From assembly GCA_041879295.1 (NCBI GenBank), contig CP047152.1, positions 197,501 through 261,500 on the forward strand: a DNA stretch of 64,000 nucleotides, written 5' to 3'. The notes under the pieces are model-generated. The model was not told where the DNA came from, did no database searches, and saw only the letters and a program-made list of their open reading frames with translations. The DNA comes from Pseudomonas putida. Its GTDB lineage: Bacteria; Pseudomonadota; Gammaproteobacteria; Pseudomonadales; Pseudomonadaceae. Position 1 is the first letter of the stretch. Every line of letters starts with the position of its first letter. Of this stretch, positions 23,101-29,165 are shown piece by piece. Made by a program: the position numbers and the translations under genes.

Positions 23101-26100
23101 GTTCGAGCAACTGACACTCGACAAGACCCCGGTCAGCACAGCGGTCACTGACGAGCCAGGTACCCCAGGTAACCCGGGCGGCAACAACGAAGGCGACCTG
23201 GTCAAGGTCACCATCACGGCCGACCAGACTTCGGTAGCCGAGAACGTCAAACCGACCTTCACCGTGCACGTCAACCAGCCGCTGGACCACGACCTGGTCG
23301 TGACCCTGAGCAACAACGCCCAGGTCACCATCAAGGCTGGCGACACCAGCGCGCCATACGAGCACACGGCACAAGGCGATGACGTCTACAACGACGCAGG
23401 TCAGATCAGCCTGGGTATCAACTCGGCGGAGGACGCCACTGGTGCGACCTTCGAGAACCTGGAACTCGGCGGTGCGGCTTCGGTTCAAGTGACCGACACC
23501 ACCGACGAAGTGGTGGCCAAGCTGACCGCGACCCCTTCGGTCACCGAAGGCGGCGAGATCACCTACACCATCACGCTGACCAACAAAGACGGTCTGCCGA
23601 TCAACAATCACAGTGCCTTGACCTTCACGCTGAGCGACGGCACCACCGTCATCACCGTGCCGGCCAACGGTACCGTGGGCACAGCCACCGTGACTGCTCC
23701 GGACAACGTCTACGTCGGCACCAACGACGCTGTCGTGAAGTCGATCGCAACCGTTGAAGGCGCGGATGTCGGCAAGTTCGAGCAACTGACACTCGACAAG
23801 ACCCCGGTCAGCACAGCGGTCACTGACGAGCCAGGTACCCCAGGTAACCCGGGCGGCAACAACGAAGGCGACCTGGTCAAGGTCACCATCACGGCCGACC
23901 AGACTTCGGTAGCCGAGAACGTCAAACCGACCTTCACCGTGCACGTCAACCAGCCGCTGGACCACGACCTGGTCGTGACCCTGAGCAACAACGCCCAGGT
24001 CACCATCAAGGCTGGCGACACCAGCGCGCCATACGAGCACACGGCACAAGGCGATGACGTCTACAACGACGCAGGTCAGATCAGCCTGGGTATCAACTCG
24101 GCGGAGGACGCCACTGGTGCGACCTTCGAGAACCTGGAACTCGGCGGTGCGGCTTCGGTTCAAGTGACCGACACCACCGACGAAGTGGTGGCCAAGCTGA
24201 CTGCGACCCCTTCGGTGACCGAAGGCGGCGAGATCACCTACACCATCACGCTGACCAACCAAGACGGCCTGCCGATCAACAATCACAGCGCCTTGACCTT
24301 CACGCTGAGCGACGGCACCACAGTCATCACCGTACCGGCCAACGGTACCGTGGGCACTGCCACCGTGACTGCCCCGGACAACGTCTACGTCGGTACCAAC
24401 GACCCTGTGATCAAATCGATCGCAACCGTTGAAGGCGCGGATGTCGGCAAGTTCGAGCAACTGACGCTGGACAAGACCCCGGTCAGCACCGCCGTGACCG
24501 ACGAACCAGGTACGGGAACTCCGGGCACCGGCAATCAGGGTGACGTCACCACCGTCGGTATTACCGGCACGTCTTCTCTGACCGAAGGTGAAACCGGCCA
24601 GTACACGCTGACCCTGAGCAACGCGTCCAAGTCCGAAGTCACTATCACCCTTAGCTACAGCGGTACCGCCAAAAACGGTGACGACTTCACCGGTGTTGCG
24701 ACCGTGAAGATTCCGGCCAACAGCACAGGCACGACGTTCAATATCGCTACCATCGACGACAAGCTGGTCGAAGGTACCGAAAACTTCGTCGTGAAGATTG
24801 AAACCGCCACGGGTGGTAACTTCGAGAACCTGCAGGTCGATAGCAGCAAATCGAGCGTGACGACCACCATTCTCGACAATGATCACCTGCCGGTTTCGCC
24901 TGGTGGCGCGGTGTTTGGCGTGGAGGACACTGATTACGTGTTTGCCTGGAGTGATTTCAAAGTCACCGATGCCGATGGCAACACTAACCTGTCCGTGACC
25001 ATCACCTCGCTCCCGGTCGCCGGCAACCTGCAGTTCTTCAACGGTACTGCATGGGTGAATGTGGCCGCTGGCCAGGTGGTCAGCCAGGCAGATATCACTG
25101 CCCAGCACCTGAAGTTCGTTCCGGCCCTGAACCAGTCGGGGGCGGACAACTACGGTGGTAATGGCGTGGGTAACCAGAAGGCCGACTACGCCCAGTTCAA
25201 GTTCAAGCCAAACGATGACACCAACCTGGGCAGCGAAGTGACCATGAAGGTCGATATCAGCCCGGTTGCCGACAAACCGACCCTGAGCTTCGGCAACGCC
25301 GATATCGAGTCCAAAGGGCTGACCAAGGAAGTCTGGACAAGCCTCAACGGCCTGGGTACTGGCGGCAACGGCATTACCGGCGAGAATCTGAAGGCGGTCT
25401 TTGCCAACTCCGGCAGTGCCAACTCCAGCAGCACCACTACCAACGTGCAGTCCGATGGCAGCGTCAACGCTGGCACCGGTTCAAAAACGTCTGGCCTGAT
25501 CTACCTGGAAGCCGGCAAGGTCTATACCTTCAGTGGTTCGGCCGACGACAGCTTCGTGGTCACCATCGGTGGCAAGACTGTAGTCACGGCCACCTGGGGA
25601 GCCGGTGGCGGGGTGTCGGGTACCTTTACCCCGAATACCAGCGGCTACTACCCGATCGAGGTCTACCATGCCAACCAGTCCGGCCCAGGCAGCTATGACC
25701 TGAACATCCAGGTAGGCTCCGGTGCCGTTACCGACCTGAGCAGCTCGAACGTCAAGATGTACCAGAACGTTACCGAGATGGCCAATGCCGGCCTGGGCGT
25801 GTCTGACCTGCACACCGTGAACGGTCAGAGCTACTACGACGGCTACAAGCTCAACGAAGGGCCTGAGGGTGGCTCGGTGAAACTGGTCGGTATTTCCACC
25901 GCCCTGACCGACACCGACGGCTCCGAAAGCTTGAACGTGACACTCAGCGGTATCCCGAAAGGTACCGTGTTGAGCGATGGTGCAGGCCACACGGTCACGG
26001 TTGGTACTGCCCCGGTCGATGTGACAGGCTGGAAACTCAGCAGCCTGACGCTGACCCCGCCGGCCTATTACAAAGGCTCGTTCGACATCACGGTTACCTC

Positions 26101-27841
26101 GACTGCCACCGAAAGCCTGGGCGGCTCGGCCATCACCACCGGCAATATCCCGGTGACGGTGTACGCTGCGACCTACAAGGCAAGTGTGGGTACCTCGGGC
26201 AATGACACGATGACCGGTAGTGAAGGCAACGACATCATCGTTGCTGACGTATCCGGGCTGAACGTGGTTCAGGGCAAGAATTACAATATCGCCTTCATGG
26301 TCGACAGCTCGGGCAGTATGAGCGACAAGTCGATTGCAGATGCCAAGACGCAGTTGGCCTCGGTGTTCAATTCGCTCAAGGCCAGCCTGGGCTCGGACAC
26401 CTCGGGTACCGTGAACATCTTCCTCGTCGACTTCGATAGCCAGGTCAACAAGAACGTGGCGGTGAATCTGGCCGATTCGAATGCCCTGAGCAAACTGCAA
26501 GCGGTATTGAACTCGATGGTTGGGGGGACCAGCTACGGTGGCGGTACCAACTACGAGGACGCGTTCAAGACCACGTCCAACTTCTTCAAGAGCACGATGG
26601 CCTTGAGCAACTCTGGTGCGGAGAACCTCACCTATTTCATCACTGATGGCAAGCCGACCTACTACCAGAGTGACGAGTCGACCAACCCTCGTCTGTGGAC
26701 AGGTGGCAAATATCTGGATGATGTTGTGAACGTCAACAACTACAAGATTGGTGACACGTTCAGCACCATGGTCGACAGTACGCACAAGTTCGAAATCGAC
26801 AGTGATGGCACTGTGTACGTCTACACGTACAAGAGTAATGGCAGAGTCGACACTTACGAACTGGGCACCATCCATGCTCAAGGTGATGGTACCTACGAGA
26901 TCTCCTCGCGAGCGGGCTGGGGTAATGGGTGGAGCTACACTGAAGCGGCTGCTGGCTCTACGGCGAGTTTCAACGTGCTCGGTGGCACTAACGGCTTGAG
27001 CAAAGTCCAGGCTATCGGCCTGAACAGCGATGTCACGCTGAACGATCTGAAACCTTACGACAGTGCCGGCAAGCCACAGACCAATATCGACCCGTCCGAT
27101 TTGGCCAAGGCGATTCTCGGTCACTCCGAAGCGACGGTGCCAGGTGCCGACACCATCGATGGCGGTAACGGCAACGACATCATCTTCGGTGACCTGATCA
27201 CCCTCAACGGTGTGGTCAGCGAGGGCTACCAGGCCCTGCAGACGTACGTTGCAGAGAAGAGTGGTGTTGAAGTCAGCGCTGTCACTACCAGCAATGTTCA
27301 CCAGTACATCACCGAGCACTACACCGAGTTCGATATCTCCGGTGCCAAAGACGGCAACGACATCCTGTCGGGCGGCAATGGCAATGACATCCTCTTCGGC
27401 CAAGGTGGTAACGACACGCTAGATGGTGGCAGAGGTAACGACATCCTGTTGGGCGGTACTGGCAATGACACCCTGATCGGTGGCCATGGCGACGATATCC
27501 TGATCGGTGGCAGCGGTGCCGACACCTTCGTGTGGAAGGCTGGCGACCTTGGTAACGACGTGATCAAGGACTTCAACAAGGCCGAGGGTGACCGTATCGA
27601 CCTGAAGGACCTGCTCCAGGGCGAGAAGGGCAGCACCATCGATAACTACCTGAAGCTCACCACGGTGGAGGGTACGACCACCTTGCAAGTCAGCAGCGAA
27701 GGCAAGCTCAACGCCGAAGGTGGTATCGCCAACGCCGACGTGACCATCAAGCTGGAAGGGGTTAACTGGTCCAACCAGACGATCAACTCGTTGATCAGCG
27801 GTGCCGACCCGACCATCATCATCCACAACAAGGACAGCTGA
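11192..27841 (+). CDS. lapA: LapA, giant surface adhesin secreted by a type I system
   Basis: A 5549-residue adhesin. Residues 1-125 form the retention module that lodges in the LapE pore, with the LapG cleavage site at TAAG (Ala108/Ala109). A degenerate Ig-like unit (about 180-277) precedes six 100-residue repeats (277-877) and sixteen 219/225-residue repeats (879-4450), each holding two Ig-like subdomains (KLTATPSVTEGGEITYT and TADQTSVAENVKPTFTV). The C-terminal part contains a Calx-beta-like domain (about 4450-4565, ending TTTILDND), a cadherin-like domain (about 4568-4700), a PA14-like domain (about 4703-4850, DDSFVV), a von Willebrand A domain with MIDAS motif DSSGS (Asp5038), GGTNYEDAF and ITDGKPT, RTX nonapeptides (about 5385-5455, GGNGNDILFG type) and an uncleaved type I secretion signal. 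The ATG is preceded by GGAGAG. The protein is shorter than the 8682-residue LapA known from KT2440; the deficit is about 3 short and 13 long repeats. Confidence 0.98.
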   Translation: MSSVVAIVKSIVGQVIAVSPEGIRRVLIEGDRLLTGEEVLTGPGGAVTLELADGRMLDLGRDSQWSADAPDSSTDLSQAAAQAAPSVEELQQAIAAGVDPTTELEATAAGPSSAGGGALGGGHSFVMLEETAGRVDPTVGFPTDGLGFAGVLDSEEVGLLDTNGNNLVTTPTTDTNVATDLILGATPSISEAGGVIVYTATVGQAPTTNLVITLSNGAVIVIPAGQTSGSVNVVVPANDTPYIDGSQISATVTGSTGGGGLTVTLPQTPAVTQVTDTIDTTTATLTASPSVTEGGVITYTVTLSNPAQTPVTVTLSNGQVITVEAGKTQGSVDFQTPANDVYNNGSTVSVTIENATGGNFEQLTPNPTPAQTTINDSVDATTATLTASPSVTEGGVITYTVTLSNPAQTPVTVTLSNGQVITVEAGKTQGSVDFQTPANDVYNNGSTVSVTIENATGGNFEQLTPNPTPAQTTINDSVDTTTATLTASPSVTEGGVITYTVTLSNPAQTPVTVTLSNGQTITVEAGKTQGSVDFQTPANDVYNNGSTVSVTIENATGGNFEQLTPNPTPAQTTINDSVDTTTATLTASPSVTEGGVITYTVTLSNPAQTPVTVTLSNGQTITVEAGKTQGSVDFQTPANDVYNNGSTVSVTIENATGGNFEQLTPNPTPAQTTINDSVDTTTATLTASPSVTEGGVITYTVTLSNPAQTPVTVTLSNGQTITVEAGKTQGSVDFQTPANDVYNNGSTVSVTIENATGGNFEQLTPNPTPAQTTINDSVDTTTATLTASPSVTEGGVITYTVTLSNPAQTPVTVTLSNGQTITVEAGKTQGSVDFQTPANDVYNNGSTVSVTIENATGGNFEQLTPNPTPASTVINDSIDTVTVSIVSNGNVTEDQQPSFTVKVSQALDRPMTVTLSNGDVVTIEAGKTEVEYKTSAQGDDVYLDAGSITLSVTDATVPGTTFEKLALGGPATVEISDTISEVVAKLTATPSVTEGGEITYTITLTNKDGLPINNHSELYFKLTDGTTVVVAANSTTGSATATAPDNVYVGANQPVVNAIDAVSGADAWKFENLNLDKTPVSTEVTDEPGTPGNEGDIVKVTITADQMSVAENVKPTFTVHVNQPLDHDLVVTLSNNAQVTIKAGDTSAPYEHDAQGDDVYQDAGEISLGINSAADATGATFENLELGGAASVQVTDTLDEVVAKLTATPSVTEGGEITYTITLTNKDGLPINNHSELYFKLTDGTTVVVAANSTTGSATATAPDNVYVGANQPVVNAIDAVSGADAWKFENLNLDKTPVSTEVTDEPGTPGNEGDIVKVTITADQMSVAENVKPTFTVHVNQPLDHDLVVTLSNNAQVTIKAGDTSAPYEHDAQGDDVYQDAGEISLGINSAADATGATFENLELGGAASVQVTDTLDEVVAKLTATPSVTEGGEITYTITLTNKDGLPINNHSELYFKLTDGTTVVVAANSTTGSATATAPDNVYVGANQPVVNAIDAVSGADAWKFENLNLDKTPVSTEVTDEPGTPGNEGDIVKVTITADQMSVAENVKPTFTVHVNQPLDHDLVVTLSNNAQVTIKAGDTSAPYEHDAQGDDVYQDAGEISLGINSAEDATGATFENLELGGAASVQVTDTLDEVVAKLTATPSVTEGGEITYTITLTNKDGLPINNHSELYFKLTDGTTVVVAANSTTGSATATAPDNVYVGANQPVVNAIDAVSGADAWKFENLNLDKTPVSTEVTDEPGTPGNEGDIVKVTITADQMSVAENVKPTFTVHVNQPLDHDLVVTLSNNAQVTIKAGDTSAPYEHDAQGDDVYQDAGEISLGINSAEDATGATFENLELGGAASVQVTDTLDEVVAKLTATPSVTEGGEITYTITLTNKDGLPINNHSELYFKLTDGTTVVVAANSTTGSATATAPDNVYVGANQPVVNAIDAVSGADAWKFENLNLDKTPVSTEVTDEPGTPGNPGGNNEGDIVKVTITADQTSVAENVKPTFTVHINTALAHDLVVTLSNNAQVTIKAGDTSAPYEHTAQGDDVYNDAGQISLGITSAVDVDGRTFENLELGGAAKVDVTDTTDEVVAKLTATPSVTEGGEITYTITLTNQDGLPINNHSALTFTLSDGTTVITVPANGTVGTATVTAPDNVYVGTNDAVVKSIATVDGADVGKFEQLTLDKTPVSTAVTDEPGTPGNPGGNNEGDLVKVTITADQTSVAENVKPTFTVHVNQPLDHDLVVTLSNNAQVTIKAGDTSAPYEHTAQGDDVYNDAGQISLGITSAVDVDGRTFENLELGGAAKVDVTDTTDEVVAKLTATPSVTEGGEITYTITLTNQDGLPINNHSALTFTLSDGTTVITVPANGTVGTATVTAPDNVYVGTNDAVVKSIATVDGADVGKFEQLTLDKTPVSTAVTDEPGTPGNPGGNNEGDLVKVTITADQTSVAENVKPTFTVHVNQPLDHDLVVTLSNNAQVTIKAGDTSAPYEHTAQGDDVYNDAGQISLGITSAVDVDGRTFENLELGGAAKVDVTDTTDEVVAKLTATPSVTEGGEITYTITLTNQDGLPINNHSALTFTLSDGTTVITVPANGTVGTATVTAPDNVYVGTNDAVVKSIATVDGADVGKFEQLTLDKTPVSTAVTDEPGTPGNPGGNNEGDLVKVTITADQTSVAENVKPTFTVHVNQPLDHDLVVTLSNNAQVTIKAGDTSAPYEHTAQGDDVYNDAGQISLGITSAVDVDGRTFENLELGGAAKVDVTDTTDEVVAKLTATPSVTEGGEITYTITLTNQDGLPINNHSALTFTLSDGTTVITVPANGTVGTATVTAPDNVYVGTNDAVVKSIATVDGADVGKFEQLALDKTPVSTAVTDEPGTPGNPGGNNEGDLVKVTITADQTSVAENVKPTFTVHVNQPLDHDLVVTLSNNAQVTIKAGDTSAPYEHTAQGDDVYNDAGQISLGINSAEDATGATFENLELGGAASVQVTDTTDEVVAKLTATPSVTEGGEITYTITLTNKDGLPINNHSALTFTLSDGTTVITVPANGTVGTATVTAPDNVYVGTNDAVVKSIATVEGADVGKFEQLTLDKTPVSTAVTDEPGTPGNPGGNNEGDLVKVTITADQTSVAENVKPTFTVHVNQPLDHDLVVTLSNNAQVTIKAGDTSAPYEHTAQGDDVYNDAGQISLGITSAVDVDGRTFENLELGGAAKVDVTDTTDEVVAKLTATPSVTEGGEITYTITLTNQDGLPINNHSALTFTLSDGTTVITVPANGTVGTATVTAPDNVYVGTNDAVVKSIATVDGADVGKFEQLALDKTPVSTAVTDEPGTPGNPGGNNEGDLVKVTITADQTSVAENVKPTFTVHVNQPLDHDLVVTLSNNAQVTIKAGDTSAPYEHTAQGDDVYNDAGQISLGINSAEDATGATFENLELGGAASVQVTDTTDEVVAKLTATPSVTEGGEITYTITLTNKDGLPINNHSALTFTLSDGTTVITVPANGTVGTATVTAPDNVYVGTNDAVVKSIATVEGADVGKFEQLTLDKTPVSTAVTDEPGTPGNPGGNNEGDLVKVTITADQTSVAENVKPTFTVHVNQPLDHDLVVTLSNNAQVTIKAGDTSAPYEHTAQGDDVYNDAGQISLGINSAEDATGATFENLELGGAASVQVTDTTDEVVAKLTATPSVTEGGEITYTITLTNKDGLPINNHSALTFTLSDGTTVITVPANGTVGTATVTAPDNVYVGTNDAVVKSIATVEGADVGKFEQLTLDKTPVSTAVTDEPGTPGNPGGNNEGDLVKVTITADQTSVAENVKPTFTVHVNQPLDHDLVVTLSNNAQVTIKAGDTSAPYEHTAQGDDVYNDAGQISLGINSAEDATGATFENLELGGAASVQVTDTTDEVVAKLTATPSVTEGGEITYTITLTNQDGLPINNHSALTFTLSDGTTVITVPANGTVGTATVTAPDNVYVGTNDAVVKSIATVDGADVGKFEQLTLDKTPVSTAVTDEPGTPGNPGGNNEGDLVKVTITADQTSVAENVKPTFTVHVNQPLDHDLVVTLSNNAQVTIKAGDTSAPYEHTAQGDDVYNDAGQISLGINSAEDATGATFENLELGGAASVQVTDTTDEVVAKLTATPSVTEGGEITYTITLTNKDGLPINNHSALTFTLSDGTTVITVPANGTVGTATVTAPDNVYVGTNDAVVKSIATVEGADVGKFEQLTLDKTPVSTAVTDEPGTPGNPGGNNEGDLVKVTITADQTSVAENVKPTFTVHVNQPLDHDLVVTLSNNAQVTIKAGDTSAPYEHTAQGDDVYNDAGQISLGINSAEDATGATFENLELGGAASVQVTDTTDEVVAKLTATPSVTEGGEITYTITLTNQDGLPINNHSALTFTLSDGTTVITVPANGTVGTATVTAPDNVYVGTNDPVIKSIATVEGADVGKFEQLTLDKTPVSTAVTDEPGTGTPGTGNQGDVTTVGITGTSSLTEGETGQYTLTLSNASKSEVTITLSYSGTAKNGDDFTGVATVKIPANSTGTTFNIATIDDKLVEGTENFVVKIETATGGNFENLQVDSSKSSVTTTILDNDHLPVSPGGAVFGVEDTDYVFAWSDFKVTDADGNTNLSVTITSLPVAGNLQFFNGTAWVNVAAGQVVSQADITAQHLKFVPALNQSGADNYGGNGVGNQKADYAQFKFKPNDDTNLGSEVTMKVDISPVADKPTLSFGNADIESKGLTKEVWTSLNGLGTGGNGITGENLKAVFANSGSANSSSTTTNVQSDGSVNAGTGSKTSGLIYLEAGKVYTFSGSADDSFVVTIGGKTVVTATWGAGGGVSGTFTPNTSGYYPIEVYHANQSGPGSYDLNIQVGSGAVTDLSSSNVKMYQNVTEMANAGLGVSDLHTVNGQSYYDGYKLNEGPEGGSVKLVGISTALTDTDGSESLNVTLSGIPKGTVLSDGAGHTVTVGTAPVDVTGWKLSSLTLTPPAYYKGSFDITVTSTATESLGGSAITTGNIPVTVYAATYKASVGTSGNDTMTGSEGNDIIVADVSGLNVVQGKNYNIAFMVDSSGSMSDKSIADAKTQLASVFNSLKASLGSDTSGTVNIFLVDFDSQVNKNVAVNLADSNALSKLQAVLNSMVGGTSYGGGTNYEDAFKTTSNFFKSTMALSNSGAENLTYFITDGKPTYYQSDESTNPRLWTGGKYLDDVVNVNNYKIGDTFSTMVDSTHKFEIDSDGTVYVYTYKSNGRVDTYELGTIHAQGDGTYEISSRAGWGNGWSYTEAAAGSTASFNVLGGTNGLSKVQAIGLNSDVTLNDLKPYDSAGKPQTNIDPSDLAKAILGHSEATVPGADTIDGGNGNDIIFGDLITLNGVVSEGYQALQTYVAEKSGVEVSAVTTSNVHQYITEHYTEFDISGAKDGNDILSGGNGNDILFGQGGNDTLDGGRGNDILLGGTGNDTLIGGHGDDILIGGSGADTFVWKAGDLGNDVIKDFNKAEGDRIDLKDLLQGEKGSTIDNYLKLTTVEGTTTLQVSSEGKLNAEGGIANADVTIKLEGVNWSNQTINSLISGADPTIIIHNKDS
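11293..11318 (+). other. Perfect 10-bp inverted repeat within the lapA 5' coding region
   Basis: GACCGGTGAG (11293-11302), 6-nt loop gaagtg, CTCACCGGTC (11309-11318). It lies about 100 nt inside the lapA coding sequence over codons for LTGEEVLTG. It could form a stable mRNA hairpin or be a protein-binding site; it may also be a by-product of the LTG...LTG protein repeat. Confidence 0.6.
12023..13822 (+). repeat. LapA short repeats: six tandem 300-bp units
   Basis: Six in-frame 300-bp copies begin near 12023, 12323, 12623, 12923, 13223 and 13523, each encoding a 100-residue Ig-like unit from TATLTASPSVTEGG to QTTINDSVD. Copies differ by scattered, mostly silent changes (GQVITV in the first two, GQTITV in the others). 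A more divergent related unit precedes them at about 11735-12022. Confidence 0.95.
13826..24540 (+). repeat. LapA long repeats: sixteen tandem 657/675-bp units
   Basis: A diverged leading unit (13826-14480) is followed by four units of 657 bp (starting near 14481, 15138, 15795, 16452), one of about 672 bp (17124) and ten of 675 bp (17799 to 24540). The extra length comes mainly from PGGNN in the inter-domain linker and one residue in the TTVITVPANG strand. Two side-chain variants alternate: SAVDVDGRTFENLELGGAAKVDV and SAEDATGATFENLELGGAASVQV. Many copies are identical over hundreds of bases, implying recent duplication or gene conversion. Confidence 0.96.
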
Positions 27842-27848
27842 TAGACCA

Positions 27849-27877
27849 CCGGGGCCGCATAGCGGCCCCGGCTCTTT
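27849..27877 (+). terminator. lapA rho-independent terminator
   Basis: CCGGGGCCGC / GCGGCCCCGG perfect 10-bp stem, 3-nt loop (ata), followed by ctcttt, starting 8 bp after the lapA stop codon. Confidence 0.75.
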
Positions 27878-27986
27878 CCTGCCACTCGCCAACAGCGCAT
27901 ACTCTGGCGCCGGGCCTGCGCGCCCGGCGATCTTTGCCTATGCTGCTGTCTACCAACAAGGAACCAACGTGACGAGGGACATCGCC

Positions 27987-28328
27987 ATGTTCTACGTGCA
28001 ACGCAACGCCGCCGGCCAGTTGCTGCGGGTGGAAGCAGCCGCGTTTGATCAGTTCACCGAAATACTCCCTTCAGACCATGCCGATATCCAGGAATGGTTT
28101 GCCGATGATGTTGTGGAAAACAGCCTCAACCAGCTCAAGCAAAGCGACCTTGACATGATCCGCGTGCTCGAGGACCTGATTGACGTGCTGACCGCCAAGG
28201 GCGTGTTCAAGATCACCGACCTGCCCGCCGGCGCGCAGGCCAAGCTGCTCAACCGTTCCACGGCGCGCAAGGCGCTCAGCAGCCTCAATAACCTGATTGA
28301 CGAAGAAGAGCAGGGTGGGCTGATCTGA
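27987..28328 (+). CDS. Conserved hypothetical protein (often mislabelled tryptophan synthase beta-like)
   Basis: A 113-residue acidic soluble protein starting MFYVQRNAAGQLL, with no signal peptide or membrane segment. The second half is helical (LKQSDLDMIRVLEDLIDVLTAKGVF, then a Lys/Arg-rich AQAKLLNRSTARKAL stretch). I recall similar short Pseudomonas proteins being labelled 'tryptophan synthase subunit beta-like', but nothing here resembles the PLP enzyme, so the function is unknown. The ATG at 27987 is chosen because GAGGGA lies at good spacing; upstream in-frame sequence runs into the lapA terminator and is unlikely to be translated. It probably has its own promoter after the lapA terminator. 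Confidence 0.8.
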   Translation: MFYVQRNAAGQLLRVEAAAFDQFTEILPSDHADIQEWFADDVVENSLNQLKQSDLDMIRVLEDLIDVLTAKGVFKITDLPAGAQAKLLNRSTARKALSSLNNLIDEEEQGGLI

Positions 28329-28397
28329 CAGTGGGCTGGTCACCGCGACAGTCGCCGTCGGGCTGGTGTTCGGTGCCAGCGAAGAGGCCGGTACAGG

Positions 28398-28958
28398 CTA
28401 AAAATTCTGGTATTGAGCTGCCGCATTGCTCAGAATCTTGCCAATCTCTTCCCGCAAACCGGCAGGCTGCTCTACCACCACCCTGTCCCCATGGCTCAAC
28501 AGCCACCAGCGTAATGGCCAACCGTCACTTACCGTGCCGCGTAACCGATGCCCATGCTCCAGCGCCGTCAGTTGCATGTCGCTGCTCAATGGCGCATCCC
28601 GCAACTGCCGCGCCAGTGCATCGCTGATTCGCGCCACCAGCTCCACGCCCTCACCCTGCGATGGCTGCAACGCATCCCCTCGCAGATGTGTCAGCAAATC
28701 GAAATTACCGCGCAATTCGCCCACGGCACTGGCCGACCAGTGCCAACCGAACGGAATGCTCTTGTCATTGCGCTCCAGCGGGAATATCAGCGAAAGCTCG
28801 TTGAGGTCACGCTCGACAGTGCGTTTGCTGACCGTGAACCCCACGTCACGCAGGCGCCAGACCAGCTCGGCGCTGGTTATGCCTGGGGAACGGCTGGGCA
28901 ACTGGCGCAGCAGCGCCCACTGTCGGCTAAGGGTGGCGCGAGTGGTGGCGAACGGCAA
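28398..28958 (-). CDS. WYL-domain-type transcriptional regulator
   Basis: About 186 residues. The N-terminal part (about 5-70) is a DeoR/HTH_11-like winged helix (RQWALLRQLPSRSPGITSAELVWRLRDVGFTVSKRTVERDLNEL in overlapping pieces), typical of YafY/WYL regulators; the C-terminal half carries a short WYL-like ligand domain (LEHGHRLRGTVSDGWPLRWWLLSHGDRVVV). The reading frame extends to 29027, but the TTG at 28958 has AAGGACG at 8-nt spacing and gives the usual family start (MPFATTRATLSRQW). WYL proteins often respond to nucleic-acid ligands or phage stress; the target here is unknown. It is convergent with the upstream small gene and divergent from the Sel1 gene. Confidence 0.8.
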   Translation of the reverse strand: MPFATTRATLSRQWALLRQLPSRSPGITSAELVWRLRDVGFTVSKRTVERDLNELSLIFPLERNDKSIPFGWHWSASAVGELRGNFDLLTHLRGDALQPSQGEGVELVARISDALARQLRDAPLSSDMQLTALEHGHRLRGTVSDGWPLRWWLLSHGDRVVVEQPAGLREEIGKILSNAAAQYQNF

Positions 28959-29165
28959 AAGATAACGTCCTTGTCTAGGCTTGCCGCAATAGGATGGCGG
29001 CATGCGAGGGGCATGGCAATTGGCCACAGCCTGCTCAGATCAAGGAAGTCGCATTTGGTTGCCTCGTGCCGGTTCGTTCGCGACAGGTTTTGACGTGACA
29101 TCACGCAGAATCACGCCTCATCACAGCCGAAGGTTGGGGTTGTGCGTCGTTCAATGAGGATGAAC

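Noticed and set aside
12023..24540. Possible CRISPR array because of long regular direct repeats
   Set aside because: Repeat lengths are 300 and 657-675 bp, contiguous and in frame within a coding sequence; there are no spacers.
13937..25108. An uninterrupted 3723-codon open frame antisense to lapA
   Set aside because: It is the shadow of the repeat array: one stop-free antisense unit repeated sixteen times stays open. The translation is a low-complexity Gly/Val/Asp/Arg mixture with no domain, ribosome-binding site or codon bias of its own.
27801..27986. Upstream extension of the small gene after lapA
   Set aside because: It would overlap the lapA 3' end and its terminator; the ATG at 27987 has a proper ribosome-binding site.
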